The notes below the pieces were generated by a model. The model did not search any database, was not told the origin of the DNA, and saw nothing but the letters and a program-made list of their open reading frames with translations. The translations under genes and the position numbers were made by a program. A stretch of DNA of 62,295 nucleotides, from the NCBI RefSeq assembly GCF_000426545.1, contig NZ_AUFO01000034.1, positions 1 through 62,295 on the forward strand. Reading direction: 5' to 3'. This DNA comes from Paenibacillus massiliensis subsp. panacisoli DSM 21345 (GTDB taxonomy: Bacteria > Bacillota > Bacilli > Paenibacillales > Paenibacillaceae). Shown here in pieces: positions 35,540 through 44,030 of this stretch. Each line of letters starts with the position of its first letter. Position 1 is the stretch's first letter.

Positions 35540-36280
35540 ATGAGCCTATACAGTAAAGCTCTAAATATTGAGTTTATGTTTAACGGAGCGACCCAGGTCA
35601 TTACCCCAACCTTGATTAGAGATGAGAAGCATACTTTTCTGGTGGATTGTGGGTACCCGGGCTTCATATCTAAGCTCGAAAAAGCACTAAATCAAGAAGG
35701 GACTTCCTTCTCAAGCCTAACAGGAATAATCCTGACACATCATGATCTGGACCATGTAGGCTCGCTTGCCGAGATCAAACGAACGTTTCCCCACATCCGT
35801 ATTATTGCCCATGAGCTGGAGGCTCAATATATAGAAGGAAAGTGCACCGCACCACGTCTACAACAGGCGCTGGATTCGCTGAATCTCCTCCCTGTACAGG
35901 AGCTGCCCGCAGCGAAGGAATTCATCCGGGTATTGGAGTCACTTGAATCAGCCCCAGTCGATCAGACTGTGCAGGATCAGGAGCAGCCACCTGGGTGCCC
36001 AGGAATGAAAATTATGCATACGCCTGGACATACACCTGGACATATCTCCATTTATCTGGAAGCTAGCCGCACACTGATTGCCAGTGATGCTGTAGTTATT
36101 GAGCCCAGTGGAGAGCTAGGAATTGCTAATCCGCAATATACGCTGAATCTTCCCCAAGCAGTGAGCTCCGTTCAGCAACTGGCCAACTATGAGATCGATA
36201 CACTGATCTGCTATCATGGCGGGATTTTCAGCGGTGAGGTTCTGCCTGCCCTGCAAAGGCTGCTTCGTTCCTATACCTAA
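35540..36280 (+). CDS. MBL-fold metallo-hydrolase
   Basis: A 246-residue zinc hydrolase with complete metal sites: HHDLDH (about 66-71), HTPGHTPGH in the middle, the bridging Asp in LIASDAVV and the final His in CYHGGI. It resembles small glyoxalase II or quorum-lactonase relatives but the substrate cannot be told. GGAGGTG precedes the ATG by nine bases. It stands alone between the glycosylase and ywhD, with its own terminator. Confidence 0.88.
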   Translation: MSLYSKALNIEFMFNGATQVITPTLIRDEKHTFLVDCGYPGFISKLEKALNQEGTSFSSLTGIILTHHDLDHVGSLAEIKRTFPHIRIIAHELEAQYIEGKCTAPRLQQALDSLNLLPVQELPAAKEFIRVLESLESAPVDQTVQDQEQPPGCPGMKIMHTPGHTPGHISIYLEASRTLIASDAVVIEPSGELGIANPQYTLNLPQAVSSVQQLANYEIDTLICYHGGIFSGEVLPALQRLLRSYT

Positions 36281-36307
36281 CATAATAGCTGCTTTCCAGC
36301 CATACAA

Positions 36308-36349
36308 ATAACCGGAAGGATCATAGGATCACTTCCGGTCTTATTTTTG
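36308..36349. terminator. Terminator between MBL gene and ywhD
   Basis: ACCGGAAG pairs with CTTCCGGT, followed by CTTATTTTT on the plus strand. It may serve both converging genes. Confidence 0.8.
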
Positions 36350-36419
36350 TATACATATACTTTGTACAATAGAATTCATGCTCTATCTGCTAACGATACA
36401 TCAATCTCAGCTACGAATG

Positions 36420-36923
36420 CTAGGCCTCCAGTGCTTGCTTCAGCTCATCAGGTGAAGCATTCCACCATTCTTCATTGTGGGAGATCAGCAGAGCTTTCAG
36501 CGCTGTCTTCTCCTCTTGCCCCAGCTCATCCAGCATGATGCGACGCTTCAGGGCATAATCCATCTTATTTACATGTTCGGCGAGAATCTTCCAGCCACGC
36601 TTGGCCTCTTCATCAATCCACATCTCACATGCCGTAGCCCCTGCATACAAGCGGCCTTCTGGTGTACGATCCACCGCTACCCAGACGAGCCATACCTGAC
36701 GTCCATTGGGCACATCTTCTTTATTGGTAGAAAATTTGATACCGCGCTCCACCTTGCTCTTGGCATGCATCGCTCCAATATCAATCTTGGCCTCACCACG
36801 ATCAATAATGACCGGTGACATGTTATTCAGGTCAATGGACCCTGCACCAAAGCCCTTGTGCTTGCTCTTCGCACTTACAATATTCAAGGCAATCTGCTTC
36901 TTGCCATCCTGATTCTGCTCCAT
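36420..36923 (-). CDS. ywhD: YwhD family protein
   Basis: A 167-residue cytoplasmic protein of the YwhD family, function unknown. Family stretches KHKGFGAGSIDLNNMSPVIID, EAKIDIGAMHAKSKVERGIKF and GRQVWLVWVAVDR are intact. GGAGG lies six bases before the ATG (36921-36923). It keeps the B. subtilis neighbourhood (speE, pbpG, ywhD), although two other genes have come between it and pbpG. Confidence 0.88.
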   Translation of the reverse strand: MEQNQDGKKQIALNIVSAKSKHKGFGAGSIDLNNMSPVIIDRGEAKIDIGAMHAKSKVERGIKFSTNKEDVPNGRQVWLVWVAVDRTPEGRLYAGATACEMWIDEEAKRGWKILAEHVNKMDYALKRRIMLDELGQEEKTALKALLISHNEEWWNASPDELKQALEA

Positions 36924-37091
36924 ATCGATCCTCCATGACACGTTGTATTTAGTATATCAAGCCTAATTCCAGCAGGTAACTTCCATAGTATCCATACCAA
37001 CCAGTATGTACTCTAAATATTTTAACTAATAATCTCCTGATTGCAAACATATACATGCTGTAGATGCTTGTCAACGGGAGGTATCCAATGT

Positions 37092-39065
37092 ATGGCTCCA
37101 ACATGCGCCAAAACTTTTATTCAGTGCTTGCTTATGATCGTGCTCATCACAGGAGAGCTGGTAGCTGGCAGCTGGCTGTATCCTGATCCCGCCTCTGCGC
37201 TTGCCTCCAATCCGGCCAAGCCCTCCGCAGCAGCGGCGGTTCCAACACCACCCACGCCCCCTCCTGCACCCCAGGCTGAAGTGTTAAGCAAACGGCTTGT
37301 GGAATATCACATGGATGTCGCCTTGGAGGATGGAGGGATATTGCAAGGCACTCAGACCGTAACCTGGAAGCATCCCGGCACGAAAACTGTAACCGAGCTA
37401 TACCTCCACATGTATCCGAATGCCTTCGAATCTGCCGATTCTACCTTCATGAAGGAATCAGGCGGCAAGCTGCGCAATGACCGAATGCCCAAGGATGGAT
37501 ATGGCTCCATTACGCTAAAGGAGCTAACAACCGAGGACGGGCTTTCCCTGATGCATCGTACGCAATATGTACAGCCAGATGATGGAAATGTGAATGACCG
37601 CACCCTGCTCAAGGTTCGCCTTCCTAAGCCAGTCAAGGGTGGGGAGAGTATCACGCTGCATATGAAGTACGAGGTCAAGCTTCCGCAGATCTTCGCCCGC
37701 ATGGGCGTGGCTGGGGATTTTGTAATGGCTGGACAGTGGTTCCCCAAGCTGAGTGTATATGAACCTAAAGGCCGTAGAGGACGGGCTGTGGAAGGCTGGA
37801 ACCTGCATCAATATCATGGCAACTCGGAATTTTATGCAGATTTCGGAATTTACAGTGTCCGCATTCGCGTCCCTGACCGCTACATTGTAGCTGCTACAGG
37901 CTTCCCGACCAGTACCCCTGTTACACAAAATGGGCAGAAGATTTATCAGTTCTATGCAGATGATGTACATGACTTTGCCTGGGCAGCCTCACCCGACTTC
38001 GTAACAGCGGAGGAGCCCTTCTCCTCTGCGGGCGTACCTGGCGTTAAGATCAAGCTATATCTCGATCCTGCTCACAAGGACCTTAAGGATCGTTACTTCT
38101 ATGCAGCCAAGTCAGCACTGGAGAACTATAGCAAATGGTTCGGCACCTACCCGTACTCCACACTATCCATTGTAGTCCCTCCCAAGACGGGCAATGGAGC
38201 CGGCGGCATGGAGTATCCTACTCTGATCACAGCCTTTGGAGCAGATGACAGCCAGCCTGGCTATGAGCTTGAGCGCACGGTAGTACATGAGATTGGGCAT
38301 CAGTATTTTTACGGGATGATTGCGAGTAATGAGTTCGAAGAGCCTTGGCTTGACGAAGGCTTCACTAGCTATGCTGAAGACCGCCTGATGGAGCAGGAGT
38401 ATGGTTTAATCCCTAATCTGCCCTTACAGGCCAGTCAGATATCATCACCAGAGCCTTTGACCCGGGAAGCATGGAAATACAGCTCGTCCACGAACTACGC
38501 CCAGAACTCCTATCTCAGGGGAAAGCTGATTCTATATTCCATTGAGCAGCAGGTGGGCAAGAACAAAATGAATACGATTATGCGTACCTATGCACGCAAA
38601 TTCCGCTTCAAGCATCCGACCTCGCAGGATTTCCAGTCTGTCGTGGAACAGGTTACCCATAAGTCCTGGGGTGATTTCTTTGATCAATATGTGTACGGTG
38701 GTCAGATGGCCGATTTTGCGGTCGATCAGATAAGGACGAAGAGACTTGGAGCCGGTCGTTATGAATCGACAGTCACGATCTCCAAGCGCGGGGGAGATGT
38801 GCCGGCAGTACCCATTCAGATCACATTTGAAAATGGACAACAGCTCATGAAGTCCTGGAACGGTGCAGACAGCAGCGTTACCTATAAGCTCGAAGGCAGC
38901 TCACCAGTCGCTCTCGTTACCATCGATCCACTGCATACCATCGTACTGGAGCACAAGCATATCAATAACATGCTTCGGGCCCGGCTTGATGAGCAGGTCT
39001 CTACCCGCTGGAATCTAGGTATTACCAAGCTGATTGAGCTATGGCTTGGAAGTCTGTCATGGTGA
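37092..39065 (+). CDS. M1 family metallopeptidase, exported
   Basis: A 657-residue aminopeptidase-like protein. N-terminal hydrophobic segment (about 5-30) then a Pro/Ala-rich linker, so it is exported and may stay anchored. Substrate loop GGMEYP (371-376), zinc site HEIGH (399-403) and Glu422 in WLDEGF, with the catalytic Tyr expected in NSYLRGKLILY. GGGAGG lies ten bases before the chosen ATG; an out-of-frame ATG overlaps it. The next gene begins 12 bases after its stop, so they form a pair. Confidence 0.9.
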   Translation: MAPTCAKTFIQCLLMIVLITGELVAGSWLYPDPASALASNPAKPSAAAAVPTPPTPPPAPQAEVLSKRLVEYHMDVALEDGGILQGTQTVTWKHPGTKTVTELYLHMYPNAFESADSTFMKESGGKLRNDRMPKDGYGSITLKELTTEDGLSLMHRTQYVQPDDGNVNDRTLLKVRLPKPVKGGESITLHMKYEVKLPQIFARMGVAGDFVMAGQWFPKLSVYEPKGRRGRAVEGWNLHQYHGNSEFYADFGIYSVRIRVPDRYIVAATGFPTSTPVTQNGQKIYQFYADDVHDFAWAASPDFVTAEEPFSSAGVPGVKIKLYLDPAHKDLKDRYFYAAKSALENYSKWFGTYPYSTLSIVVPPKTGNGAGGMEYPTLITAFGADDSQPGYELERTVVHEIGHQYFYGMIASNEFEEPWLDEGFTSYAEDRLMEQEYGLIPNLPLQASQISSPEPLTREAWKYSSSTNYAQNSYLRGKLILYSIEQQVGKNKMNTIMRTYARKFRFKHPTSQDFQSVVEQVTHKSWGDFFDQYVYGGQMADFAVDQIRTKRLGAGRYESTVTISKRGGDVPAVPIQITFENGQQLMKSWNGADSSVTYKLEGSSPVALVTIDPLHTIVLEHKHINNMLRARLDEQVSTRWNLGITKLIELWLGSLSW

Positions 39066-39077
39066 GGTGTCTGCTGA

Positions 39078-39923
39078 ATGCCTGCATATATTAAGGAAGG
39101 CTGGGGGCTGGTGTGCGCCCGGCTGCACATAGTCGTGATGTTGTTTTTATACCGTCTGCTCTGGGGTGTCTTCATTTACCAAGTTGTGCAATACGCTGTA
39201 GTCCCTATCCTGCTTCGTTATCCTGGAAAGGAGCAAAGCGAGCTGAACCAGGCGCTGTTCTGGATAGAGGGCCAGCTCGCGCTTACAGGAGAGCGTATCG
39301 TCCAGACCTATATATGGGTCATCATTGTGATGGCGCTTATACGCATGATAGTGACTCCAATCATTCGCGCAGGCATCTACTACGCACTGCATGCCCAAGA
39401 TGGAGAGCACGGTAAGCTCGCCTTCTTCCATGGCATGAAGACGACTTGGCGCTCATCCATGCTCTATTACTGGATTGAGACCTGCCTGATCTGGCTGCCT
39501 GGATACTGGATACTTCAGAGATTGCTTCCCCATATCGAAGGACTTCCGCAAAATCTCGCTCATCTTACCTACATCCTTCCTTATGTAGCAGCATGGATCG
39601 CTTATGGCTGGCTTATAAAGCAATGCATTCTGCACATGCAGCTCGGCACAGTCAGCCATACTGGAGCCTGGGGAGCTCTCCTACGTTGTCTGCGGTATCT
39701 GCTCCCTGGGATGACGATATCCTTACTGCTCGGTCTGTTCTCCTGTCTGCTATTCCTTCTCTTCGGTGGTGTACAGTGGCTGTGGACAGGTCTCGCTGCG
39801 CTCATTCTTCAGCAGTTGTATCATGTGGTGACCAGTCTCTTCGGGCTCTGGCACGTTAGCTCGCAATATGCACTCTGGCACTCTGTTGCTCCACCAGCTT
39901 CAACATCCAGATTGTCTTCATAG
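39078..39923 (+). CDS. Uncharacterised multi-pass membrane protein
   Basis: A 281-residue membrane protein with about six hydrophobic segments (near residues 18-45, 74-98, 128-150, 160-188, 205-235 and 236-262). I do not recognise a family. GAGGTG precedes the ATG. It follows the M1 peptidase by 12 bases and is surely cotranscribed, so a role beside the exported peptidase, such as anchoring or transport of its products, is possible but unproven. Confidence 0.8.
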   Translation: MPAYIKEGWGLVCARLHIVVMLFLYRLLWGVFIYQVVQYAVVPILLRYPGKEQSELNQALFWIEGQLALTGERIVQTYIWVIIVMALIRMIVTPIIRAGIYYALHAQDGEHGKLAFFHGMKTTWRSSMLYYWIETCLIWLPGYWILQRLLPHIEGLPQNLAHLTYILPYVAAWIAYGWLIKQCILHMQLGTVSHTGAWGALLRCLRYLLPGMTISLLLGLFSCLLFLLFGGVQWLWTGLAALILQQLYHVVTSLFGLWHVSSQYALWHSVAPPASTSRLSS

Positions 39924-40281
39924 TAGTGCTCCCTCACATCAGTAGATATATAATGAAAACTGTACTAATATAATCGAAGCAGCCCAGCGACCGCCAGAAT
40001 GTATCCCCTTATCGCTCAAGATTGATGTCAGTCTTCAGGAGTATCTGTTGTCCTGGGCCACGAAGAGGGGAAGCTATCTTCAGAAGGCGAGAAATACTTT
40101 AAAGAAAATTTCAAGAAAAAGTATGAACTATTGGCAATGTTGAGGAACAAATCGTTGTAATCGTATTTCGAAAGAGGGACATTCTTGAGGAAACCCACTG
40201 CACATACACGAAGGAATCTTGACCAAAAAGCGAGAAAAAACGTCTGTTCTTGTTCATAGTTACGCATTATTTTTACAAAGA
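39924..40281. other. Gene-poor stretch with a possible ORF remnant
   Basis: TATAAT words occur around 39946-39980. A 44-codon open stretch (40027-40161, plus strand) reads like protein (GHEEGKLSSEGEKYFKENFK) but has no start codon near its ribosome-site-like AGGAG. It may be a remnant. A strong terminator follows at 40282. Confidence 0.35.
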
Positions 40282-40314
40282 AAGCCCTTGCAAAAATGCA
40301 AGGGCTTCTTTTTT
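40282..40314 (+). terminator. Terminator upstream of the riboswitch
   Basis: AAGCCCTTGCA pairs with TGCAAGGGCTT around a short A loop, then CTTTTTT. It insulates the riboswitch gene from upstream transcription. Confidence 0.85.
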
Positions 40315-40336
40315 GTTGCTTTTTGCTTTGAAACAT

Positions 40337-40365
40337 TTGCCAAAATGATAATCCTTTGTTACAAT
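40337..40365 (+). promoter_or_regulatory. Promoter of the NlpC/P60 gene
   Basis: TTGCCA (40337-40342), 17-base spacer, TACAAT (40360-40365). The predicted leader is about 230 bases and carries the riboswitch. Confidence 0.75.
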
Positions 40366-40439
40366 AATCGCAGTGATTGGATAGTAACAACTTTGTAATT
40401 TTTGCCGTGATGATTATGAATAACTTGTAATCTGCTGAT

Positions 40440-40592
40440 ATCGCTTGAATCTAGGTGCAAAATTATGTGTTGCCGAATCCTCGCACCTGGGGAGCGGGGG
40501 AACCAGTTTTGGGTGAATTGATCTTGTAACAGAGGGATCATAGGGGACCTTCTTACCGAATCCTTAAGCTAACCTCGTAGGCATTGGAAGGG
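40440..40592 (+). promoter_or_regulatory. ydaO-yuaA type c-di-AMP riboswitch
   Basis: Conserved parts in order: TGCCGAATCC, GCGGGGGAACCAG, GGGTGAAT, CTTACCGAATCC, AGCTAACCTCGTAGGC and TTGGAAGG. This matches the ydaO motif, which binds cyclic di-AMP and usually turns genes off when it is abundant; typical targets are cell wall hydrolases and potassium transporters. The final GGAAGGGG also serves as ribosome site for the gene, and no terminator hairpin follows, so control of translation is likely. Confidence 0.93.
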
Positions 40593-40603
40593 GCTTGTCT
40601 TTT

Positions 40604-41104
40604 TTGAAGAAGAAACTAACTATCGCAGCTGTGAGCTTCGCGATCGCATTCTCCACTTTTTCCTTTGGGGCAGGAAGCGCTTTTGCGGACTCTAAGATGA
40701 ATCAGGTCATCGATGATGCCGTTGGTACTAAATATCGTGCTGGTGGAACAACTCTTAACGGATTTGATTGCTCAGGATTCACTCAATTTGTATTCAACAA
40801 ACTTGGCATCAAGCTGCCGCACCAATCCGGTGCACAATACAAGATGGGGACAGCTGTCTCCCGCGCGGATCTGAGAGCAGGCGACTTGGTATTTTATAAT
40901 ACTAGCGGTAGAGGCGTATCTCATGTAGGCATTTATGTCGGCGACGGCAAATTCGCCCACTCCTCTTCTTCTCGTGGCGTTATTATCAGTTCTATGAGCG
41001 AGAGCTACTATGTGAATCGTTATGTAGGTGCAAAACGCATCATGAGTACAGACACTTATCATGAAGCAGCTGTCGACAGTGAAGATTTCGACGATGTGGA
41101 ATAA
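40604..41104 (+). CDS. Secreted NlpC/P60 cell wall hydrolase
   Basis: A 166-residue exported peptidase that cuts peptidoglycan stem peptides. Signal peptide MKKKLTIAAVSF to about residue 28 (AFA), then one NlpC/P60 domain with Cys56 (DCSGF), His107 (VSHVGIYVGDG) and His119 as third residue. No SH3 or LysM domain. TTG start at 40604, 11 bases after the Shine-Dalgarno that belongs to the riboswitch; an earlier TTG at 40595 would almost touch it. Ends in an acidic tail (DSEDFDDVE). Confidence 0.92.
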   Translation: MKKKLTIAAVSFAIAFSTFSFGAGSAFADSKMNQVIDDAVGTKYRAGGTTLNGFDCSGFTQFVFNKLGIKLPHQSGAQYKMGTAVSRADLRAGDLVFYNTSGRGVSHVGIYVGDGKFAHSSSSRGVIISSMSESYYVNRYVGAKRIMSTDTYHEAAVDSEDFDDVE

Positions 41105-41141
41105 TTAAGCTAATTTTTCCAATAATATATCCAACGGATAA

Positions 41142-41169
41142 GACCGCAGATCATTCTGCGGTTTTTTTG
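41142..41169 (+). terminator. Terminator after NlpC/P60 gene
   Basis: ACCGCAGA/TCTGCGGT stem with a four-base loop and seven T. Confidence 0.9.
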
Positions 41170-41373
41170 TATTCTCTACTTCATTAACGATGTAAGTCAA
41201 AGGAAGGTTGCAGAAATTATGCACATAACCGAATGGTTATAACGTTTTATATAGACTAATTACCCCGTCGGCTAGCTTCCAAACATACTATCACATAAGA
41301 TGAGAGGTTGACTTGACCCACTCCATTAGGGGATATTAAGCTAATATTCAAGATATGCAAGGAGTTGAAGACG

Positions 41374-41874
41374 GTGACATCTGAAGCAGGTGACTATCAT
41401 GTCCTCCCCATGGAGGAGGCCCATGGAGCCATCATAAGCAGCTGGAAATACACTCCACCTTATGACATATACGGCTGGCTCCCCTGGGAGCAGATGAAAG
41501 CACTGGAGATTGAATTCGGTAATCCCGAGCTACGACAGGCCCAATATGCGGTTGTCCTCAATGCTACCGGCACGCTATGTGGATTTGTACAATTCTTTCC
41601 CATGGTTGGTGTTACCCGTCTCGGTCTAGGTATGCGCCCCGATCTGTGCGGACACGGACAGGGCAAGAATTTTGTCACAGCCATCGTTAATGAAGCCATA
41701 CGAAGGAATCCGGAGAACGAGATTGACCTTGAGGTGCTGATCTGGAATGAACGGGCCATCCGTGCTTATCAGGCGGCAGGCTTTCGAATTACGGACACCT
41801 ACGAGCGACAGACTCCTGAGGGTATGAAGCCCTTCCACTGTATGGTCTATCAGGCAGGTAGCCAGAGCGAATAA
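41374..41874 (+). CDS. GNAT family N-acetyltransferase
   Basis: A 166-residue acetyltransferase. The acetyl-CoA site is in LGLGMRPDLCGHGQGKNFV, and the C-terminal strand and helix are IDLEVLIWNERAIRAYQAAGFR. GTG start at 41374 with AAGGAG nine bases before; a TTG at 41365 is too close to that site. Substrate unknown. Convergent with the ribokinase gene across a shared terminator. Confidence 0.83.
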   Translation: MTSEAGDYHVLPMEEAHGAIISSWKYTPPYDIYGWLPWEQMKALEIEFGNPELRQAQYAVVLNATGTLCGFVQFFPMVGVTRLGLGMRPDLCGHGQGKNFVTAIVNEAIRRNPENEIDLEVLIWNERAIRAYQAAGFRITDTYERQTPEGMKPFHCMVYQAGSQSE

Positions 41875-41876
41875 TG

Positions 41877-41911
41877 CAAAAGGGAGCCGTGCTAGTGCAC
41901 GACTCCCTTAC
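41877..41911. terminator. Bidirectional terminator
   Basis: AAGGGAG and CTCCCTT arms with inner CGTGC/GCACG pairs, lying between converging GNAT and ribokinase genes. Confidence 0.75.
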
Positions 41912-41978
41912 GTTATTCGCTATTTTTCTATTGTAATAGCTGTTCCCCAGCGGCCATAACTCTTCGCCAGGCATTCAC

Positions 41979-42944
41979 TCAGGCTTGAGACTGCTCCTTC
42001 TGGAAGGCCTCGACCTCGGCCGCAGTGGGCATACCCGATTGGGCTCCAAGCTTGGTGACGGACAGAGCGGCCGCAGCCATCGCATAAGATACCGCCTCAT
42101 CGAGCGATTGCCCTCGTGCCAAGGACACAGCCAGAGCTCCGTTAAAGCAGTCTCCCGCGCCCGTAGTGTCTACAACATCTACCGTATAGCCCTTCACATG
42201 GCGTACAACGATGTCCTTGCCAGCCTCCGGGATGGAGGCGTACACTGCTCCATCTGCCCCCAGAGTCGTTACTACATCGGCTCCAATGGATGCAGCCAGC
42301 TCTGCTACAGCGGCCTCGACCGCCTCACGTTCCTCCAACACCCCACGCCCGGTGAGCATGGCAAGCTCACTTCGATTAGGTGTGATCACATGCGTATTCC
42401 GCAGTAGTTCCTCGGGAAGGTTCTCTACGGCTGGGGCCGGATTCAGCACGACCCGCGCTCCTCCGGCAGCAGCTATACGTGCCGCCTCGGTCACTGTGCC
42501 CAGTGGTACCTCCAGTTGCAGCAGCACCAGCTTGGCCTGACCAATCGTCCCTGCTACCTCTTCCTCATGTAGGATGGAAGGGGTCAGCTGTCCATTTGCA
42601 CCGGGAATGACGATAATCCGATTATCTCCGCCAGACAGCCAGATGGAGGCCGTTCCTGTCGTCTGCCCAGACAATCTGCGAATCTTCGTTGTGTCTGCGC
42701 CACTTGCCTGCAAGGAGTCGATCAGCTGTTGACCGAAGGCATCGTCACCGACCGTCCCAACCATGTACGTAGACGCACCCAGTCTTGCAGCAGCAACAGC
42801 CTGATTGGCTCCTTTTCCCCCCGGAAGATAATACAGTGCCTCACCCGACACAGTCTCCCCCTGCTCAGGTGCCCGAGTCGCCTTAACCACCAGATCCATA
42901 TTCAGGCTTCCTACAACAGCAATAGTATCCTTGCGCTCATTCAT
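41979..42944 (-). CDS. rbsK: Ribokinase (PfkB family)
   Basis: Phosphorylates D-ribose to ribose 5-phosphate. About 321 residues with the PfkB signatures: GGKGANQAVAAARLG near the start and DTTGAGDCFNGALAVSLA (catalytic Asp in GAGD) near the end, plus N-terminal VVGSLNMDLV typical of RbsK. No ribose transporter or regulator is adjacent, so this copy is an orphan. Start taken at the ATG with GGAG nine bases upstream (42944); an ATG 15 bases earlier is possible. Confidence 0.88.
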   Translation of the reverse strand: MNERKDTIAVVGSLNMDLVVKATRAPEQGETVSGEALYYLPGGKGANQAVAAARLGASTYMVGTVGDDAFGQQLIDSLQASGADTTKIRRLSGQTTGTASIWLSGGDNRIIVIPGANGQLTPSILHEEEVAGTIGQAKLVLLQLEVPLGTVTEAARIAAAGGARVVLNPAPAVENLPEELLRNTHVITPNRSELAMLTGRGVLEEREAVEAAVAELAASIGADVVTTLGADGAVYASIPEAGKDIVVRHVKGYTVDVVDTTGAGDCFNGALAVSLARGQSLDEAVSYAMAAAALSVTKLGAQSGMPTAAEVEAFQKEQSQA

Positions 42945-43038
42945 CGTCTCGTTCTCCATCCTGTGCTAAGCACATAGCTGAGCCGTGAACTCTGTCCTCT
43001 CACAATCCAGAGCAGACCTCACGCATCCATGCCCTATT

Positions 43039-43338
43039 CTAATCAACTGAACGCATCTTCTCGTAGAGCTCATTAAATTGCTGAGCTTCCTTAATATCCA
43101 CAGCTGTTATTCCTCCATCATCCCAGGAGGTTAGACGGAGCGTAACAATTTTATGATCAATGGTAATGAAGGGGTGATGATTAAAGGCCTCTGATATGCC
43201 AGCAACCTCATCAACGAATGCGATTCCCTTCATGAAGCTTGAGAAATTGAATTTGCGGATAATCCAGCGCCCCTCTTCCAACTCCCAGCCTTCGAGCTTC
43301 TCCAGGTGGGCCTCAACTTCTTCTTGTGTAAAAGGCAT
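43039..43338 (-). CDS. 4a-hydroxytetrahydrobiopterin dehydratase (PCD family)
   Basis: A 99-residue pterin-4a-carbinolamine dehydratase. The active-site pattern is present: FNHHPFITIDHKIVTLRLTSWDDGGIT, with the paired His and the Asp. It would dehydrate 4a-hydroxy-tetrahydropterin, though no aromatic amino acid hydroxylase is seen nearby; such orphans may act in other pterin reactions. AGGAG precedes the ATG. Confidence 0.9.
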   Translation of the reverse strand: MPFTQEEVEAHLEKLEGWELEEGRWIIRKFNFSSFMKGIAFVDEVAGISEAFNHHPFITIDHKIVTLRLTSWDDGGITAVDIKEAQQFNELYEKMRSVD

Positions 43339-43477
43339 GATTCTCTACTCCTCTCCGCTAGACAAACCCCCGCCATTACACCTCTTCACAGCATCAGCTG
43401 CCTTCGATGGTGCAATGCGCCGATTAATATCGTGTTTCATATTACCATGACGATAGCCAGAATGCCACCAAGGGCTT

Positions 43478-43771
43478 CTACACCAGGGATACAACGGTAA
43501 TTTCTTCCTCACCAATGAGGATATTAATCCGATGGTGTTCCGGATCATGAATGACGACCCCACTGCCCACCGTAATGACGGGATTCTCACTCAGTGCATA
43601 GAACAAATCTTCCGCAAGCGCCTCATTCACTTCGTGCTGCTCTTCCTGGCCAAGGGCCCCCCATTCGTCCGACTCCATCTCAAAAAATAAATAGCTATCC
43701 TCAATCTGTCCTACGGCAGTCGTTAGTTCCCTCAAAATCTCTTCATATTCACGTCCATGCTTTACTCCCAT
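43478..43771 (-). CDS. Uncharacterised small protein
   Basis: A 97-residue acidic soluble protein, not recognised. Visible: an N-terminal helix (EYEEILRELTTAVGQIEDSY), a Glu-rich middle and C-terminal strands (VITVGSGVVIHDPEHHRINI, GEEEITVVSLV). AAAGGG lies just before the ATG. Divergent from motA; the following PCD gene is 140 bases downstream. Confidence 0.7.
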   Translation of the reverse strand: MGVKHGREYEEILRELTTAVGQIEDSYLFFEMESDEWGALGQEEQHEVNEALAEDLFYALSENPVITVGSGVVIHDPEHHRINILIGEEEITVVSLV

Positions 43772-43918
43772 ACCGGCCCTTTCATCCTTCCTATAGCGGC
43801 TTCTGCTCCCTGTCCCGTTACATAATTTCCAATCGCTAGATGCTCTTTTTGGGGCAAATTCAGTAAGCCAAAAGTAAGAATCGTTCTTGTGTACTATATT
43901 ATACCGGAAAATTGCCCT

Positions 43919-43945
43919 TAAAAAAAAAGCGGATTGTGTCGATAA
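43919..43945 (+). promoter_or_regulatory. Sigma-D promoter of motAB
   Basis: TAAA (43919-43922), exactly 15 bases, then GTCGATAA (43938-43945), one mismatch from the sigma-D -10 GCCGATAA. It lies 85 bases before the motA ATG. motAB is sigma-D dependent in B. subtilis. Confidence 0.75.
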
Positions 43946-44030
43946 ATACTATAATCGCGTTTCAATGCGCCGGGTCAAGGATGTCCTTTCGGCGTAGATT
44001 GTTAATAATTTCTCATGGATGAGGTGTATC

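Noticed and set aside
41217..41225. Single DnaA box TTATGCACA
   Set aside because: An isolated nonamer of this degeneracy is expected by chance in a window this long.
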